Below, in pieces: positions 41,001 to 48,109 of a stretch of 64,000 nt of DNA. The notes beneath the pieces were generated by a model. The model saw only the letters and a list, made by a program, of their open reading frames with translations. It was not told where the DNA came from and searched no databases. The position numbers and the translations under genes are program-made. This DNA comes from Azospirillum tabaci (lineage in GTDB: Bacteria > Pseudomonadota > Alphaproteobacteria > Azospirillales > Azospirillaceae). Every line of letters starts with the position of its first letter. The first letter of the stretch is position 1. The stretch spans positions 62,001 to 126,000 of the forward strand of contig NZ_JACCJY010000005.1 in NCBI RefSeq assembly GCF_014596085.1. Direction: 5' to 3'.

Positions 41001-41530
41001 CGGAGGACGCCCTGCGCGCGCTGGAACTGTCCAACGTGCCGAACCTGCCGGCGGATCTGGTGGGCGAACGCCGCCTGATGCAGGCTAAGGCGCTGGCCGA
41101 GCTGGGCCGTGGCGACGAAGCGCTGCTTCTGCTCTCCGAAGACGACGGCAAGCCGGCCAACTCGCTGCGGGTGGACATCGCGTGGAAGGCCCAGAAGTGG
41201 GAGGCTGCGGCCTTCGCGCTGAACAAGCTGATCGGCCCGCCGCCGCCGCCGGCCCAGCCGATCAACCCGGCAACCTCGCAGCTCGTCCTGAACCGCGCGG
41301 TGGCGCTGGCGCTGGCGGGGGACGGGACGAACCTGAACCTGCTGCGCAAAGAGTTCGGCATGGCCATGACCAACGGCCCCGACGCCGACGCTTTCCGTGT
41401 GCTGACCCGGCCGGAGCAGGCGCTGGGCCTGATCGACGTCAACACCGTCCGTTCCCGCGTGGCCGAGGTGGATGTGTTCCAGAAGTTCCTGAAGAACTAC
41501 CGCGGCAAGCAGAGCGCGGCGATCAACTGA
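38078..41530 (+). CDS. Large periplasmic TPR protein of the flagellar region
   Basis: This 1150-residue protein has a signal peptide (about residues 1-35, ending ASPVAWA). Two AMIN-like beta domains follow (with FDWPRQTGYSASVDGNTLVVRF and FTWPEGANYTLRRDGASATLLF), then a Pro/Ala/Lys linker with three exact KPDPA repeats, a third beta domain, and from about residue 590 to the end alpha-solenoid TPR-like repeats. ATG 38078 has GGAGGAG 8 nt upstream; GTG 38069 would overlap motB. It ends the cheZ operon. Large TPR proteins occur beside alphaproteobacterial motor genes, but I cannot give a function. A motor or envelope scaffold is a reasonable inference. Confidence 0.7.
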   Translation: MGRGRANRRWLSGFVAATALLAAEIAASPVAWAVDVPVRAATHKTFGRMVFDWPRQTGYSASVDGNTLVVRFDEPINAALDRTVAALPGYLSGVRIGGDGKTVTFDLKRPVTLKSFRNGNAVALDLTPAAEAPAQAQSQTPTPAPAPAAKAETPAAPAPARSAGRVTVSAADTPEQSRLSFTWPEGANYTLRRDGASATLLFDRNGNADLAPATRTALRNIQNVEQFRQANGALAVTFAVPQDAEIKDSKSGRSVVIDVQNPGTRAGLPASDAASAAPPPGATTTTVRPPSDAPAPPPSAAATPPAARPAAAPPAPAKPEVAKAEAAKPEMAKPDPAKPDPAKPDPAKAEPQGPTLVFDAGGPASIAVYPRAGHLYIVFDKPLPIGAGKAIGGAGTVGAIEPVPATGGSAFRTKIGPLVWPKIERQGTSWKITPTSRLTGTPPFELKIDPEPDFLLGARLVVRAADAATVVTLSDPDVGDRLQVVPLPVPGNAIPESHRYADLELLPSYQGVVVRPIADAVTVRPVKEGVEVTAAGGLHLSPMADAGSRPAAAQTASLPPKPSPGGASNTLTPPTDPKPVPSGRRLFDLPAWKKGDLDHYTEARQNLQLNIVNAPDSERPRAQLDLARFYLANGFGQEAIGMMDVLQEAQPDLEGWPEFRALRGAARFLAGNTDAAAEDFAHPNLANNGEAALWRAAIAADRNDWPAAQAGFKAAAPILNSYPDPILTKLATRAAEAALKTGDAPFAKRLLDRIVERGGTDAEERPDVQYLRGLHYAQTNEPERALEQLTASYNSLDRYYRAKAGLALVNLQLAEGRMSPPAAAEQLAGLTFTWRGDELEMQIRQRMGEVLIAAGQYADGFNAMKETAALVADTPRAEEITREMSRIFADLYKDGAQKLPTIEALQLYDQFRELTPVGEAGDEVIRQLAERLISVDLLNRAADLLQHQVEYRLSGEDKARVGTRLASVRLLDNKPEDALRALELSNVPNLPADLVGERRLMQAKALAELGRGDEALLLLSEDDGKPANSLRVDIAWKAQKWEAAAFALNKLIGPPPPPAQPINPATSQLVLNRAVALALAGDGTNLNLLRKEFGMAMTNGPDADAFRVLTRPEQALGLIDVNTVRSRVAEVDVFQKFLKNYRGKQSAAIN
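39071..39115 (+). repeat. Three perfect 15-bp repeats in the TPR gene
   Basis: GCCAAACCCGATCCG occurs three times in tandem and encodes AKPDP units of the linker. Copy number of such repeats often varies between strains. Confidence 0.9.
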
Positions 41531-41559
41531 ACCCGTTTCCGGATTGCCGTCCTCAACGA

Positions 41560-41596
41560 AAAAAAGCCCCTCTCCGATGGAAAGGGGCTTTTTCGT
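41560..41596. terminator. Bidirectional terminator between the TPR gene and kup
   Basis: AAAAAGCCCCT (41561-41571) pairs with AGGGGCTTTTT (41583-41593). Runs of A and T on both sides suit both convergent genes. Confidence 0.9.
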
Positions 41597-41613
41597 GGGC
41601 GCGGCGTCGGACC

Positions 41614-43512
41614 TCAGAGTTGAACCTGGGTGCCCAGCTCGACCACGCGGTTCGGCGGGATCTTGAAGAAGTCGGTGGCGCTGACCGCGGTGCGCGACAT
41701 CACGACGAACAGCTTCTCCCGCCACTGGGCCATCTGCGGGTTGATGCGGGGGATGAGCGTCTCGCGACCCAGGAAGAAGGAGGTCGTCATCACGTCGAAC
41801 TCCAGCCCGAACGCCTTGCACAGCCGCAGCGCCTTGGGAATGTTCGGCTCCTGCGAGAAGCCGTAGCGGACCGTCAGGCGGTAGAAGCCGTCGGCCAGCC
41901 CTTCCAGGACGACGCGCTCCTTGGCCGGAACGCGGGGCACGTCCTCGACCAGCACGGTCAGGAAGACGATGCGCTCGTGCATCACCTGATTGTGCTTCAG
42001 GTTGTGCAGCAGGGCGATGGGCACCGTATCGGCGCTGGAGGTCAGGAAGATCGCCGTGCCCTTCACCCGCTGGATGTCCGAGGATTTGGCGTGCCGCTTG
42101 ACGAAGCCGTCCAGTGGCAGGGAATCCTCGGCCAGCCGGCGGTTCAGAACGGCGCGGCCGCGGCGCCACGTGGACATCAGCCCCAGAGTCACCGCGGCGA
42201 TGACCAGCGGCACCCAGCCGCCGTGCGGGATCTTCACGGCGTTGGCGAGGAACAGCGCCAGATCGACGCTGAGGAACAGCGCGCCCAGCGCCAGACAGGC
42301 CGGCAGGCTCCAGTTCCAGCGGCGGTGCGCCACGACCAGCGCCAGGATGGTGGTGATGACCATGTCGCCGGTCACCGCGATGCCGTAGGCGGTCGCCAGC
42401 CGGCTGGAGGATTCGAACCACAGAACCAGACCGATAACCGCGAGCAGCAGGCCCCAGTTGGCGCGCGGGATGTAGATCTGCCCGCCCTCCTCCTGCGAGG
42501 TGTGACGGATGTCCAGTCGCGGGCACAGGCCGAGTTGCACCGCCTGCCGGGTCAGGGAGAAGACACCGGAGATCACCGCCTGGCTGGCGATCACCGCCGC
42601 GCAGGTCGACAGCAGGACCATCGGGTAGAGGCCCCACTCCGGCACCAGCAGATAGAAGGGGCTGCGCACCGCCGTCGGATCGCTCAGCAGCAGGGCGCAC
42701 TGGCCGAGATAGTTCAGCAGCAGCGCGGGAAGCACCACCGCCAGCCACGCCACCTTGATGGGGCGACGGCCGAAATGGCCCATGTCGGCGTAGAGCGCCT
42801 CGCCCCCGGTGACGGCCAGCACGACGGCGCCCAGCACCAGGAAGCCGATCCAGCCGTTCGAGGCGAAGAAATGAATGGCGTGGCGCGGGTCGAGCGCGGC
42901 CAGGACCTGCGGCTCCTTGACCAGTTCGATCAGGCCGAGCAGGCCCAGCGTGGCGAACCACGCGACCATGATCGGGCCGAACAGCCGCCCGACCTTCTCG
43001 GTGCCGCGGCTTTGGATCGCGAACAGGGCGATCAGGATGCCGACGGTCACCGGCACGACGACCCGCTCCAGCGCCGGCTGCGCCACTTCCAGCCCCTCCA
43101 CCGCGGAGAGGACGGAGATGGCCGGGGTGATCATGCCGTCGCCGTAGAACAGGGCGGCGCCGAACAGGCCCATCGCCATCAGGCCGGACAGCCGCCCGGT
43201 GGAGTCGGGACGGCTGGTGGTCGCCAGCGCCAGCAGGGCCAGGATTCCGCCTTCGCCCTTGTTGTCGGCCCGCATGACGAACAGCACGTACTTCACCGTG
43301 ACCACGAGCACCAGCGCCCAGAAGACCATGGACATGATGCCCAGGATGTTCTGCGGGGTCAGGGCGAGCCCATGCTCCGGCGAGAAGCATTCGCGCAGCG
43401 TGTAGAGCGGGCTGGTGCCAATGTCGCCGTAAACGACGCCAAGCGCACCGAGGGTGAGCGCGGCCAGCCTGCCCTTGTCGGGTGCCGCGGCTTTCAGGGT
43501 CGTGTCTGACAT
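41614..43512 (-). CDS. kup: KUP-family potassium uptake transporter
   Basis: This 632-residue protein takes up K+ in symport with protons. It has about 12 membrane helices and the KUP N-terminal signature LGALGVVYGDIGTSPLYTLRECF. Further conserved parts are YGDGMITPAISVLSAVEGLE, GGEALYADMGHFGRRPIKVAW and VISGVFSLTRQAVQLG. A soluble C-terminal domain covers about residues 470-632. It is a single gene, divergent from nothing adjacent, and placed between flagellar units without an evident functional link. Confidence 0.95.
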   Translation of the reverse strand: MSDTTLKAAAPDKGRLAALTLGALGVVYGDIGTSPLYTLRECFSPEHGLALTPQNILGIMSMVFWALVLVVTVKYVLFVMRADNKGEGGILALLALATTSRPDSTGRLSGLMAMGLFGAALFYGDGMITPAISVLSAVEGLEVAQPALERVVVPVTVGILIALFAIQSRGTEKVGRLFGPIMVAWFATLGLLGLIELVKEPQVLAALDPRHAIHFFASNGWIGFLVLGAVVLAVTGGEALYADMGHFGRRPIKVAWLAVVLPALLLNYLGQCALLLSDPTAVRSPFYLLVPEWGLYPMVLLSTCAAVIASQAVISGVFSLTRQAVQLGLCPRLDIRHTSQEEGGQIYIPRANWGLLLAVIGLVLWFESSSRLATAYGIAVTGDMVITTILALVVAHRRWNWSLPACLALGALFLSVDLALFLANAVKIPHGGWVPLVIAAVTLGLMSTWRRGRAVLNRRLAEDSLPLDGFVKRHAKSSDIQRVKGTAIFLTSSADTVPIALLHNLKHNQVMHERIVFLTVLVEDVPRVPAKERVVLEGLADGFYRLTVRYGFSQEPNIPKALRLCKAFGLEFDVMTTSFFLGRETLIPRINPQMAQWREKLFVVMSRTAVSATDFFKIPPNRVVELGTQVQL

Positions 43513-43731
43513 GTGGGACGTGGAGGGGGTCCGTTGGGAGTCCGAGCGGGGGACGAAGAAGCCACAAGCTGCGGGTACGGCGCCGGTCGGTGCGCTCGCG
43601 CGGCCGATCCTCTTACGCTCTTCCCTGATCCAATACTAGCGCAAGCCGATGCGCCCGTCCGCAGGCCGTTTCGCCTGCGACGATCTGTGCCGGAGGCGAT
43701 CTCCGACCGGCGGAATCCCCGGAAGGAGCGC

Positions 43732-44505
43732 CTACAGCGTGCCGAAGCTGCGGGCCAGCGACCCGGCGATCAAGTACCAGCCGTCCACCAGCACGAAGAA
43801 GATGATCTTGAACGGGATCGCCACCATGGTCGGCGGCAGCATCATCATGCCCATCGACATCAGGATCGACGACACCACCATGTCGATGATCAGGAAGGGG
43901 AGGAACAGCAGGAACCCGATCTCGAAGGCCCGCTTGATCTCCGAGATCATGAAGGCGGGGACCAGAACGTGCAGCGGCGTCTGCTCGGCGTCGGTCACGT
44001 TCTCGATGCGCGCCATGTCCATGAACAGGCGCAGGTCCTTCTCGCTGGTGTGCTTGAGCATGAACTCGCGCAAGGGGGCGACCGTGCGGCGGAACGCCTC
44101 CGTCTCGTCGATGTCCTGGTTGATCAGCGGCTGGATGCCCTGATTGTAGGACCGCTCGAACACCGGAGCCATGACGAAGAAGGTCAGAAAGACCGCCAGC
44201 GACATCAGCACCGTGTTCGGCGGCACCTGCTGGATGCCCAAAGCCGAGCGCAGGAAGGAAAGCACGATCACGATGCGGGTGAAGGCCGTCATCATGATCA
44301 GGATCGACGGCGCCAGCGACAGCACCGTGATGAGCGCGACCATCTGGACGATGCGCCCGGTGGTCGATCCCCCGGCGTCGCCCAGGTCGAAGGTCATGCT
44401 CTGCGCCAGCGCCGGCCCGGCGGCCAGCGCCCCGGCCATCCCGACCGCCAGAGCCAGCAGGCCGGCGAGCGCCAGCCGTCTCGTCGTGCCGGTGCCGGTC
44501 TTCAT
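43732..44505 (-). CDS. fliP: Flagellar export gate protein FliP
   Basis: FliP is a core subunit of the FliP5-FliQ4-FliR1 export gate. The 257-residue precursor has a cleavable signal peptide (residues 1-35, ending PALAQS) and four membrane helices. Signatures include LAPSILIMMTAFTRIVIVLSFLRSALGIQQVPPNTVLMSLAVFLTFFVMAP, VLVPAFMISEIKRAFEIGFLLFLPFLIIDMVV and SSILMSMGMMMLPP. Its ATG overlaps the fliO stop by 4 bp. It is last in flhX-orf-fliO-fliP. Confidence 0.97.
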   Translation of the reverse strand: MKTGTGTTRRLALAGLLALAVGMAGALAAGPALAQSMTFDLGDAGGSTTGRIVQMVALITVLSLAPSILIMMTAFTRIVIVLSFLRSALGIQQVPPNTVLMSLAVFLTFFVMAPVFERSYNQGIQPLINQDIDETEAFRRTVAPLREFMLKHTSEKDLRLFMDMARIENVTDAEQTPLHVLVPAFMISEIKRAFEIGFLLFLPFLIIDMVVSSILMSMGMMMLPPTMVAIPFKIIFFVLVDGWYLIAGSLARSFGTL

Positions 44506-44822
44506 GACCGATCCCCGGCGGACGGCGGTGCGGAGGCTTCGGCCAGCGCGCCCTGGAACCCGCCCCGCGGCGCCTGGTCGACCACTTGGTCGCCGAAGGC
44601 GCTCAACAGCAGCAGATGCTCGCGGTCGTCGCGGCGGACCAGCACCAGCCGGCGCTTGCCGTCGAGCGGCAGCACCTCGACGACGCCCAGCCGGCGCTGG
44701 CGTCCCGACGTGGCGGTCATGCCGCCGAAGCCGATGCGGCGCATCACCCAGGCCACCAGCACGATCAGCGCGATGACGAACATGAGGGCGAAAACGAATT
44801 GGATGTACTGGTCGAGGCCCAT
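44502..44822 (-). CDS. fliO: Flagellar protein FliO
   Basis: FliO is a scaffold that helps assemble the FliP complex. The 106-residue protein has one membrane helix (residues 8-27, IQFVFALMFVIALIVLVAWV) and a short cytoplasmic domain with RRLGVVEVLPLDGKRRLVLVRRDDREHLLLL, the usual FliO pattern. It overlaps fliP and is 8 bp after the 126-residue unknown gene. Confidence 0.9.
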   Translation of the reverse strand: MGLDQYIQFVFALMFVIALIVLVAWVMRRIGFGGMTATSGRQRRLGVVEVLPLDGKRRLVLVRRDDREHLLLLSAFGDQVVDQAPRGGFQGALAEASAPPSAGDRS

Positions 44823-44830
44823 GGATCAGG

Positions 44831-45211
44831 TCAGCTCTGTCGGGTCGGCTTGGCCGGCGGGTCGGACGGAAGGTCGCCGGGCGCTGCGGCGGCGGTGCCG
44901 CGGCCATAGGCGGCGCTGGCGCGCTGGCGCGCGGTGTGGGGGTCGTGGCGCCCTTCGGCGGCGGCGGCCAGCGTCTCCCTCTGGCGGGTCAGCGCGGCCG
45001 CGACGGCGTCCAGCGCGGGAAGCAGGAGTTCCAAGGCGGCGGCCAGCTCGGCGTCGCCGCGGGCGGACTGCGCCTCGGCGCACAGGGCGGCGACGCGGGT
45101 GTCGAGCCCGGTGAGGTCCGCCGCCAGTCCCGCCTCCATCTGGTCGCGGGTGTCCTCGAGCGCGGCGGCCAGCGCCTGGATGTCCCGGCGGAGCGGCGCG
45201 GTGCCGGTCAC
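44831..45211 (-). CDS. Unknown helical protein in the fliO operon
   Basis: This 126-residue ORF starts with GTG overlapping the flhX stop (GTGA). It is Ala-rich (about a quarter) with a long helical stretch (RRDIQALAAALEDTRDQMEAG to QRETLAAAA). I see no signal or membrane segment and no known family. The tight overlap with flhX and 8 bp to fliO argue that it is a real gene of the export or motor apparatus, possibly a chaperone, but this is only position-based. Confidence 0.55.
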   Translation of the reverse strand: MTGTAPLRRDIQALAAALEDTRDQMEAGLAADLTGLDTRVAALCAEAQSARGDAELAAALELLLPALDAVAAALTRQRETLAAAAEGRHDPHTARQRASAAYGRGTAAAAPGDLPSDPPAKPTRQS

Positions 45212-45534
45212 GGGACCTCTCCGGGGTCAGGCTCCGCGCCGGTCGGCAGCGTGCCGTTGGCGCGGTAGACGTAGGCGAGGATCTCGGCCACGGCGGCGAT
45301 GGCCTCGATGGGGATTTCCGAGTCGATGTCCACCGCCGACAGGATCTGCACGAGGTCGGCGTCCTCGCGCACCTTCACGCCGTTGGCGAAGGCCAGCTCC
45401 AGGATCTGTTCGGCCACATGGCCCTTGCCGGTGGCGACCACGCGGGGCAGGGATTGGTCGCCCAACTCATACTTCAGCGCGACCGCGACGGGCCGGTTGG
45501 GGAGAGGGCGGTGGTTCGGAGTCGGCTCGGACAA
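45208..45534 (-). CDS. FlhB C-terminal-domain homologue (FlhX-like)
   Basis: This 108-residue protein matches only the cytoplasmic domain of FlhB/EscU: VAVALKYELGDQSLPRVVATGKGHVAEQILELAFANGVKVREDADLVQILSAVDIDSEIP and EAIAAVAEILAYVYRANG. The autocleavage motif NPTH of FlhB is NRPV here (residues 13-16), so it cannot self-cleave in the normal way. Similar FlhX proteins can partly replace the FlhB C-terminal fragment in some bacteria. It heads the fliO-fliP unit. Confidence 0.85.
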   Translation of the reverse strand: MSEPTPNHRPLPNRPVAVALKYELGDQSLPRVVATGKGHVAEQILELAFANGVKVREDADLVQILSAVDIDSEIPIEAIAAVAEILAYVYRANGTLPTGAEPDPGEVP

Positions 45535-45581
45535 GGGGCTCCTGCCGGATGGCCTGTGTCGATGGGCGTATCCTGGCGGAA

Positions 45582-45599
45582 CATGCTTAACGAAGCATG
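45582..45599. promoter_or_regulatory. Inverted repeat between flhX and flgB
   Basis: CATGCTT-AACG-AAGCATG: perfect 7-bp arms in the divergent gap. TTAAC half-sites occur here (45587) and at 45659. A regulator site is possible. Confidence 0.4.
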
Positions 45600-45759
45600 A
45601 AGCTCAAGCGTGGCGGCGGAGGATGGGGCGGCGTCATGGATGGGATTCATCTTTGATTAACTGAAACGGCGGAAGATCGGAATGCTGTGATGCATCCCGC
45701 CCGCCTTGGTGCGCGCCTTCGCGCGTCCGGGCGGCAGGCCCTCAGACCGGAACCCGGCG

Positions 45760-46164
45760 ATGAATCTCGAGAATCTCGGCCTTTTCAAGCTGATGTCGCG
45801 CAAGATGGGCTGGCTGACCGAACGCCAGAACGTGATCGCGCAGAACATCGCGAACGCCGACACGCCGGATTACAAGGGCCGGGACCTGAAGCCCTTCACC
45901 TTCCGCGACGCCTTGTCCGACAGCCGCCGCCTTCAGCCCGCCGCGACCAACGCCTCGCATCTCCAGGGAACGCGCGGCGCGGGCGGTCTGAACCAGGAGC
46001 AGCGCCAGCGCAATCCCTACGAGACGGCGCCGGACGGCAACACCGTGGTCCTGGAAGAGCAGATGCTGAAGCAGGGCCAGACCGGCATGGACTTTCAAAC
46101 GATTACGAACCTCTACAAGAAGCAGGTCAACCTGATCCGGTCCTCCATCCGCAGCGGCGGTTAA
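45760..46164 (+). CDS. flgB: Proximal rod protein FlgB
   Basis: FlgB is the rod protein joining the MS-ring side. The 134-residue protein has the rod motif LMSRKMGWLTERQNVIAQNIANADTPDYKGRDLKPFTF and the C-terminal GQTGMDFQTITNLYKKQVNLIRSSI. ATG 45760 is preferred, since upstream in-frame residues lack similarity. It starts the unit flgB-flgC-fliE-fliQ-fliR-flhB, all spaced under 50 bp, with cckA behind. Confidence 0.95.
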   Translation: MNLENLGLFKLMSRKMGWLTERQNVIAQNIANADTPDYKGRDLKPFTFRDALSDSRRLQPAATNASHLQGTRGAGGLNQEQRQRNPYETAPDGNTVVLEEQMLKQGQTGMDFQTITNLYKKQVNLIRSSIRSGG

Positions 46165-46213
46165 GAAGCGGCAGGGTTCGGGTCGGCAGGGTTCGGGGCG
46201 AAGGAGGCGGAAG

Positions 46214-46624
46214 ATGGATCTCTACACGTCGATGGCAGTGTCCGCGTCCGGAATGAAGGCGCAGGGCACGCGCCTGAAGACCATCGCGGAAAATCTGGCC
46301 AACGCCAACACCACGGCGGAAACGCCGGGCGATCTGCCCTATCGGCGCAAGGTCGTGATGTTCCAGAACGCTCTGGACCGCCAGATGGGGGTCGATCTCG
46401 TGCGCGTCGCCAAGATCGACGTGGACAAGAAGGACTTCGAGCGGCGCTACGACCCCTCGCACCCCTCCGCCGACGCCGATGGCTACGTGCTGCTGCCCAA
46501 CGTCAATTCGGTGGTCGAGGCGATGGACATGCGCGAGGCGCAGCGTTCCTACGAGGCCAACCTGTCGGCGGTGGACAGCGCCCGCCAGATGCTGACTCGC
46601 ACCATCGACATTCTCCGCGCCTGA
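46214..46624 (+). CDS. flgC: Proximal rod protein FlgC
   Basis: The 136-residue rod protein has MDLYTSMAVSASGMKAQGTRLKTIAENLANANTTAETPGDLPYRRKVVMF, then YDPSHPSADADGYVLLPNVNSVVEAMDMREAQRSYEANLSAVDSARQMLTRTIDIL. This matches FlgC over its full length. AAGGAGGCGG precedes the ATG. It is second in the flgB unit. Confidence 0.96.
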   Translation: MDLYTSMAVSASGMKAQGTRLKTIAENLANANTTAETPGDLPYRRKVVMFQNALDRQMGVDLVRVAKIDVDKKDFERRYDPSHPSADADGYVLLPNVNSVVEAMDMREAQRSYEANLSAVDSARQMLTRTIDILRA

Positions 46625-46661
46625 CGCAGCGACGCTTTTTTAAAGGAAGGACGCAGGTCCC

Positions 46662-46961
46662 ATGGTCAACCCGATCAACGCCGCCGCGGCCTACGCGAAC
46701 ACGGCCGCCTCCACGACCGGGCCGGGAATGGCCCCGCGCAACGGCGTCAGCTTCGGCGACGTTCTGGAGCAGACCGCCAAGGAGGTTATCGGCGACCTGA
46801 AGCAGGGCGAGACGATGACCGCCAAGGCCGCCGTCGGGCAGGCCGACCTGACCGACGTGGTCCAGGCCGTCACCAACGCCGAGGTGACTCTGCAGACCGT
46901 CACCGCCGTGCGCGACAAGGTGCTGTCGGCCTATCAGGAAATCCTGCGCATGCCGATCTGA
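46662..46961 (+). CDS. fliE: Basal body protein FliE
   Basis: FliE links the MS-ring to the rod and is the first exported rod-type protein. The 99-residue protein has the conserved C-terminal half GVSFGDVLEQTAKEVIGDLKQGETMTAKAAVGQADLTDVVQAVTNAEVTLQTVTAVRDKVLSAYQEILRMPI. AAGGAAGG precedes the ATG. It lies between flgC and fliQ. Confidence 0.95.
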   Translation: MVNPINAAAAYANTAASTTGPGMAPRNGVSFGDVLEQTAKEVIGDLKQGETMTAKAAVGQADLTDVVQAVTNAEVTLQTVTAVRDKVLSAYQEILRMPI

Positions 46962-47006
46962 CGGCGGCGCCCCTTCCTTGTGCGAAAGCGCCGCGGGCGA
47001 AGCATC

Positions 47007-47327
47007 ATGAGCGAAACCGACGTCATCGAGATCTGCCGCACGTCCATCGTCACGCTGGTGTTGGTGGTGGCGCCGGTTCTGGTTGCCATGATGGTGGTCG
47101 GCACGGTCATCTCGGTGTTCCAGGCGGTCACCCAGATCAGTGAGCAGACGCTGGCCATGGTGCCGAAGGTCCTGCTGGTCTTCGGCCTGTCGATCCTGCT
47201 GATGCCCTTCATGCTGGGCGAGCTGCGGGCCTTCTTCGAGCATGAGGTCGCCGACCGCATCGTCGCCATCGGCACCGGGGTCAACAGCGTGCCCAACGCC
47301 GGAAACCTGCCCGGCGGCGGCGGATGA
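47007..47327 (+). CDS. fliQ: Flagellar export gate protein FliQ
   Basis: This 106-residue FliQ has two membrane helices (residues 11-42 and 55-75) with DVIEICRTSIVTLVLVVAPVLVAMMVVGTVISVFQAVTQISEQTLAMVPKVLLVF, the family pattern. It is part of the FliP-FliQ-FliR gate. A Gly-rich tail after residue 90 is slightly longer than usual. Its stop overlaps the fliR start by 4 bp. Confidence 0.95.
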   Translation: MSETDVIEICRTSIVTLVLVVAPVLVAMMVVGTVISVFQAVTQISEQTLAMVPKVLLVFGLSILLMPFMLGELRAFFEHEVADRIVAIGTGVNSVPNAGNLPGGGG

Positions 47328-48094
47328 ACCTGCTCCAGCAGTTTCTGGGCGACCAGATCTTCGTCTGGCTGCTGGTGTTCGCGCGCGTCGGGACGGCCTT
47401 CAGCATCATGCCGACCATCGGCGACGCCTTCGTCTCCACCCGCACGCGCCTTCTCTTTTCCGTCGCGGTCAGCGTTCTGGTGGCGCCGGTCCTGGGCGAC
47501 CGCATGCCGCCGATCCCCGACAACATCTTCCGCCTGTTCGTCCTGATCGCCGGGGAGGTGACCGTCGGCATCTTCATGGGCACCGTCGCCCGCCTGCTGA
47601 TGGGCGCGCTGGAGGTGGCGGGGACGATCATCGCGCTTCAGTCCGGCCTGTCGAACGCGCAGATGTTCAACCCGGCCATGGCATCGCAGGGATCCCTGCC
47701 CGGCGCCCTGATGGGGTGGCTGGGGCTGCTGCTGATCTTCATCACCAACCTGCACCACCTGCTGATCATGGCGGTGGTGGACAGCTACACGACCTTCACG
47801 CCGGGGGCGGCGATCCCCATCGACGATATGGCGAACGTGGTCGGGCAGTTGGTCGGCAAGTCCTTCATGCTGGGCGTGCAGATGTCAGCGCCGTTCCTGA
47901 TCTCCGGGATGCTGTTCGCGCTGGCGCTGGGGCTGCTGAACAAGCTGGCGCCGCAGATCCAGGTGTTCTTCCTGTTCACCTCGCTCCAGGTCGCGCTGGG
48001 GCTGTTCATGTTCGCCCTGACGCTGGCGGCGATGATGATGTTCTGGCTGACCCATTTCGAGGCCGCCTTCGTCGATTTCCTGAGACCGGGCTGA
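47324..48094 (+). CDS. fliR: Flagellar export gate protein FliR
   Basis: The 256-residue FliR has about six membrane segments. It has the family parts FARVGTAFSIMPTIGDAFVSTRTRLLFSVAVSVLVAPVL, GEVTVGIFMGTVARLLMGALEVAGTIIALQSGLSNAQMFNP, and PFLISGMLFALALGLLNKLAPQIQVFFL. It is the single-copy gate subunit next to FliP and FlhB. It overlaps fliQ and is 15 bp from flhB. Confidence 0.96.
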   Translation: MNLLQQFLGDQIFVWLLVFARVGTAFSIMPTIGDAFVSTRTRLLFSVAVSVLVAPVLGDRMPPIPDNIFRLFVLIAGEVTVGIFMGTVARLLMGALEVAGTIIALQSGLSNAQMFNPAMASQGSLPGALMGWLGLLLIFITNLHHLLIMAVVDSYTTFTPGAAIPIDDMANVVGQLVGKSFMLGVQMSAPFLISGMLFALALGLLNKLAPQIQVFFLFTSLQVALGLFMFALTLAAMMMFWLTHFEAAFVDFLRPG

Positions 48095-48109
48095 GCGGGG
48101 AGGGATCCG

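Noticed and set aside
37919..43567. A 1882-codon open frame on the minus strand
   Set aside because: It runs antisense or out of frame through the MotB, TPR and kup genes, all of which have clear family matches. Long open frames of this kind are common in high-GC DNA.
45619..45660. Small ORF after GGAGGATGGGG
   Set aside because: The ORF from ATG 45642 has only six codons before a stop and no conserved context.
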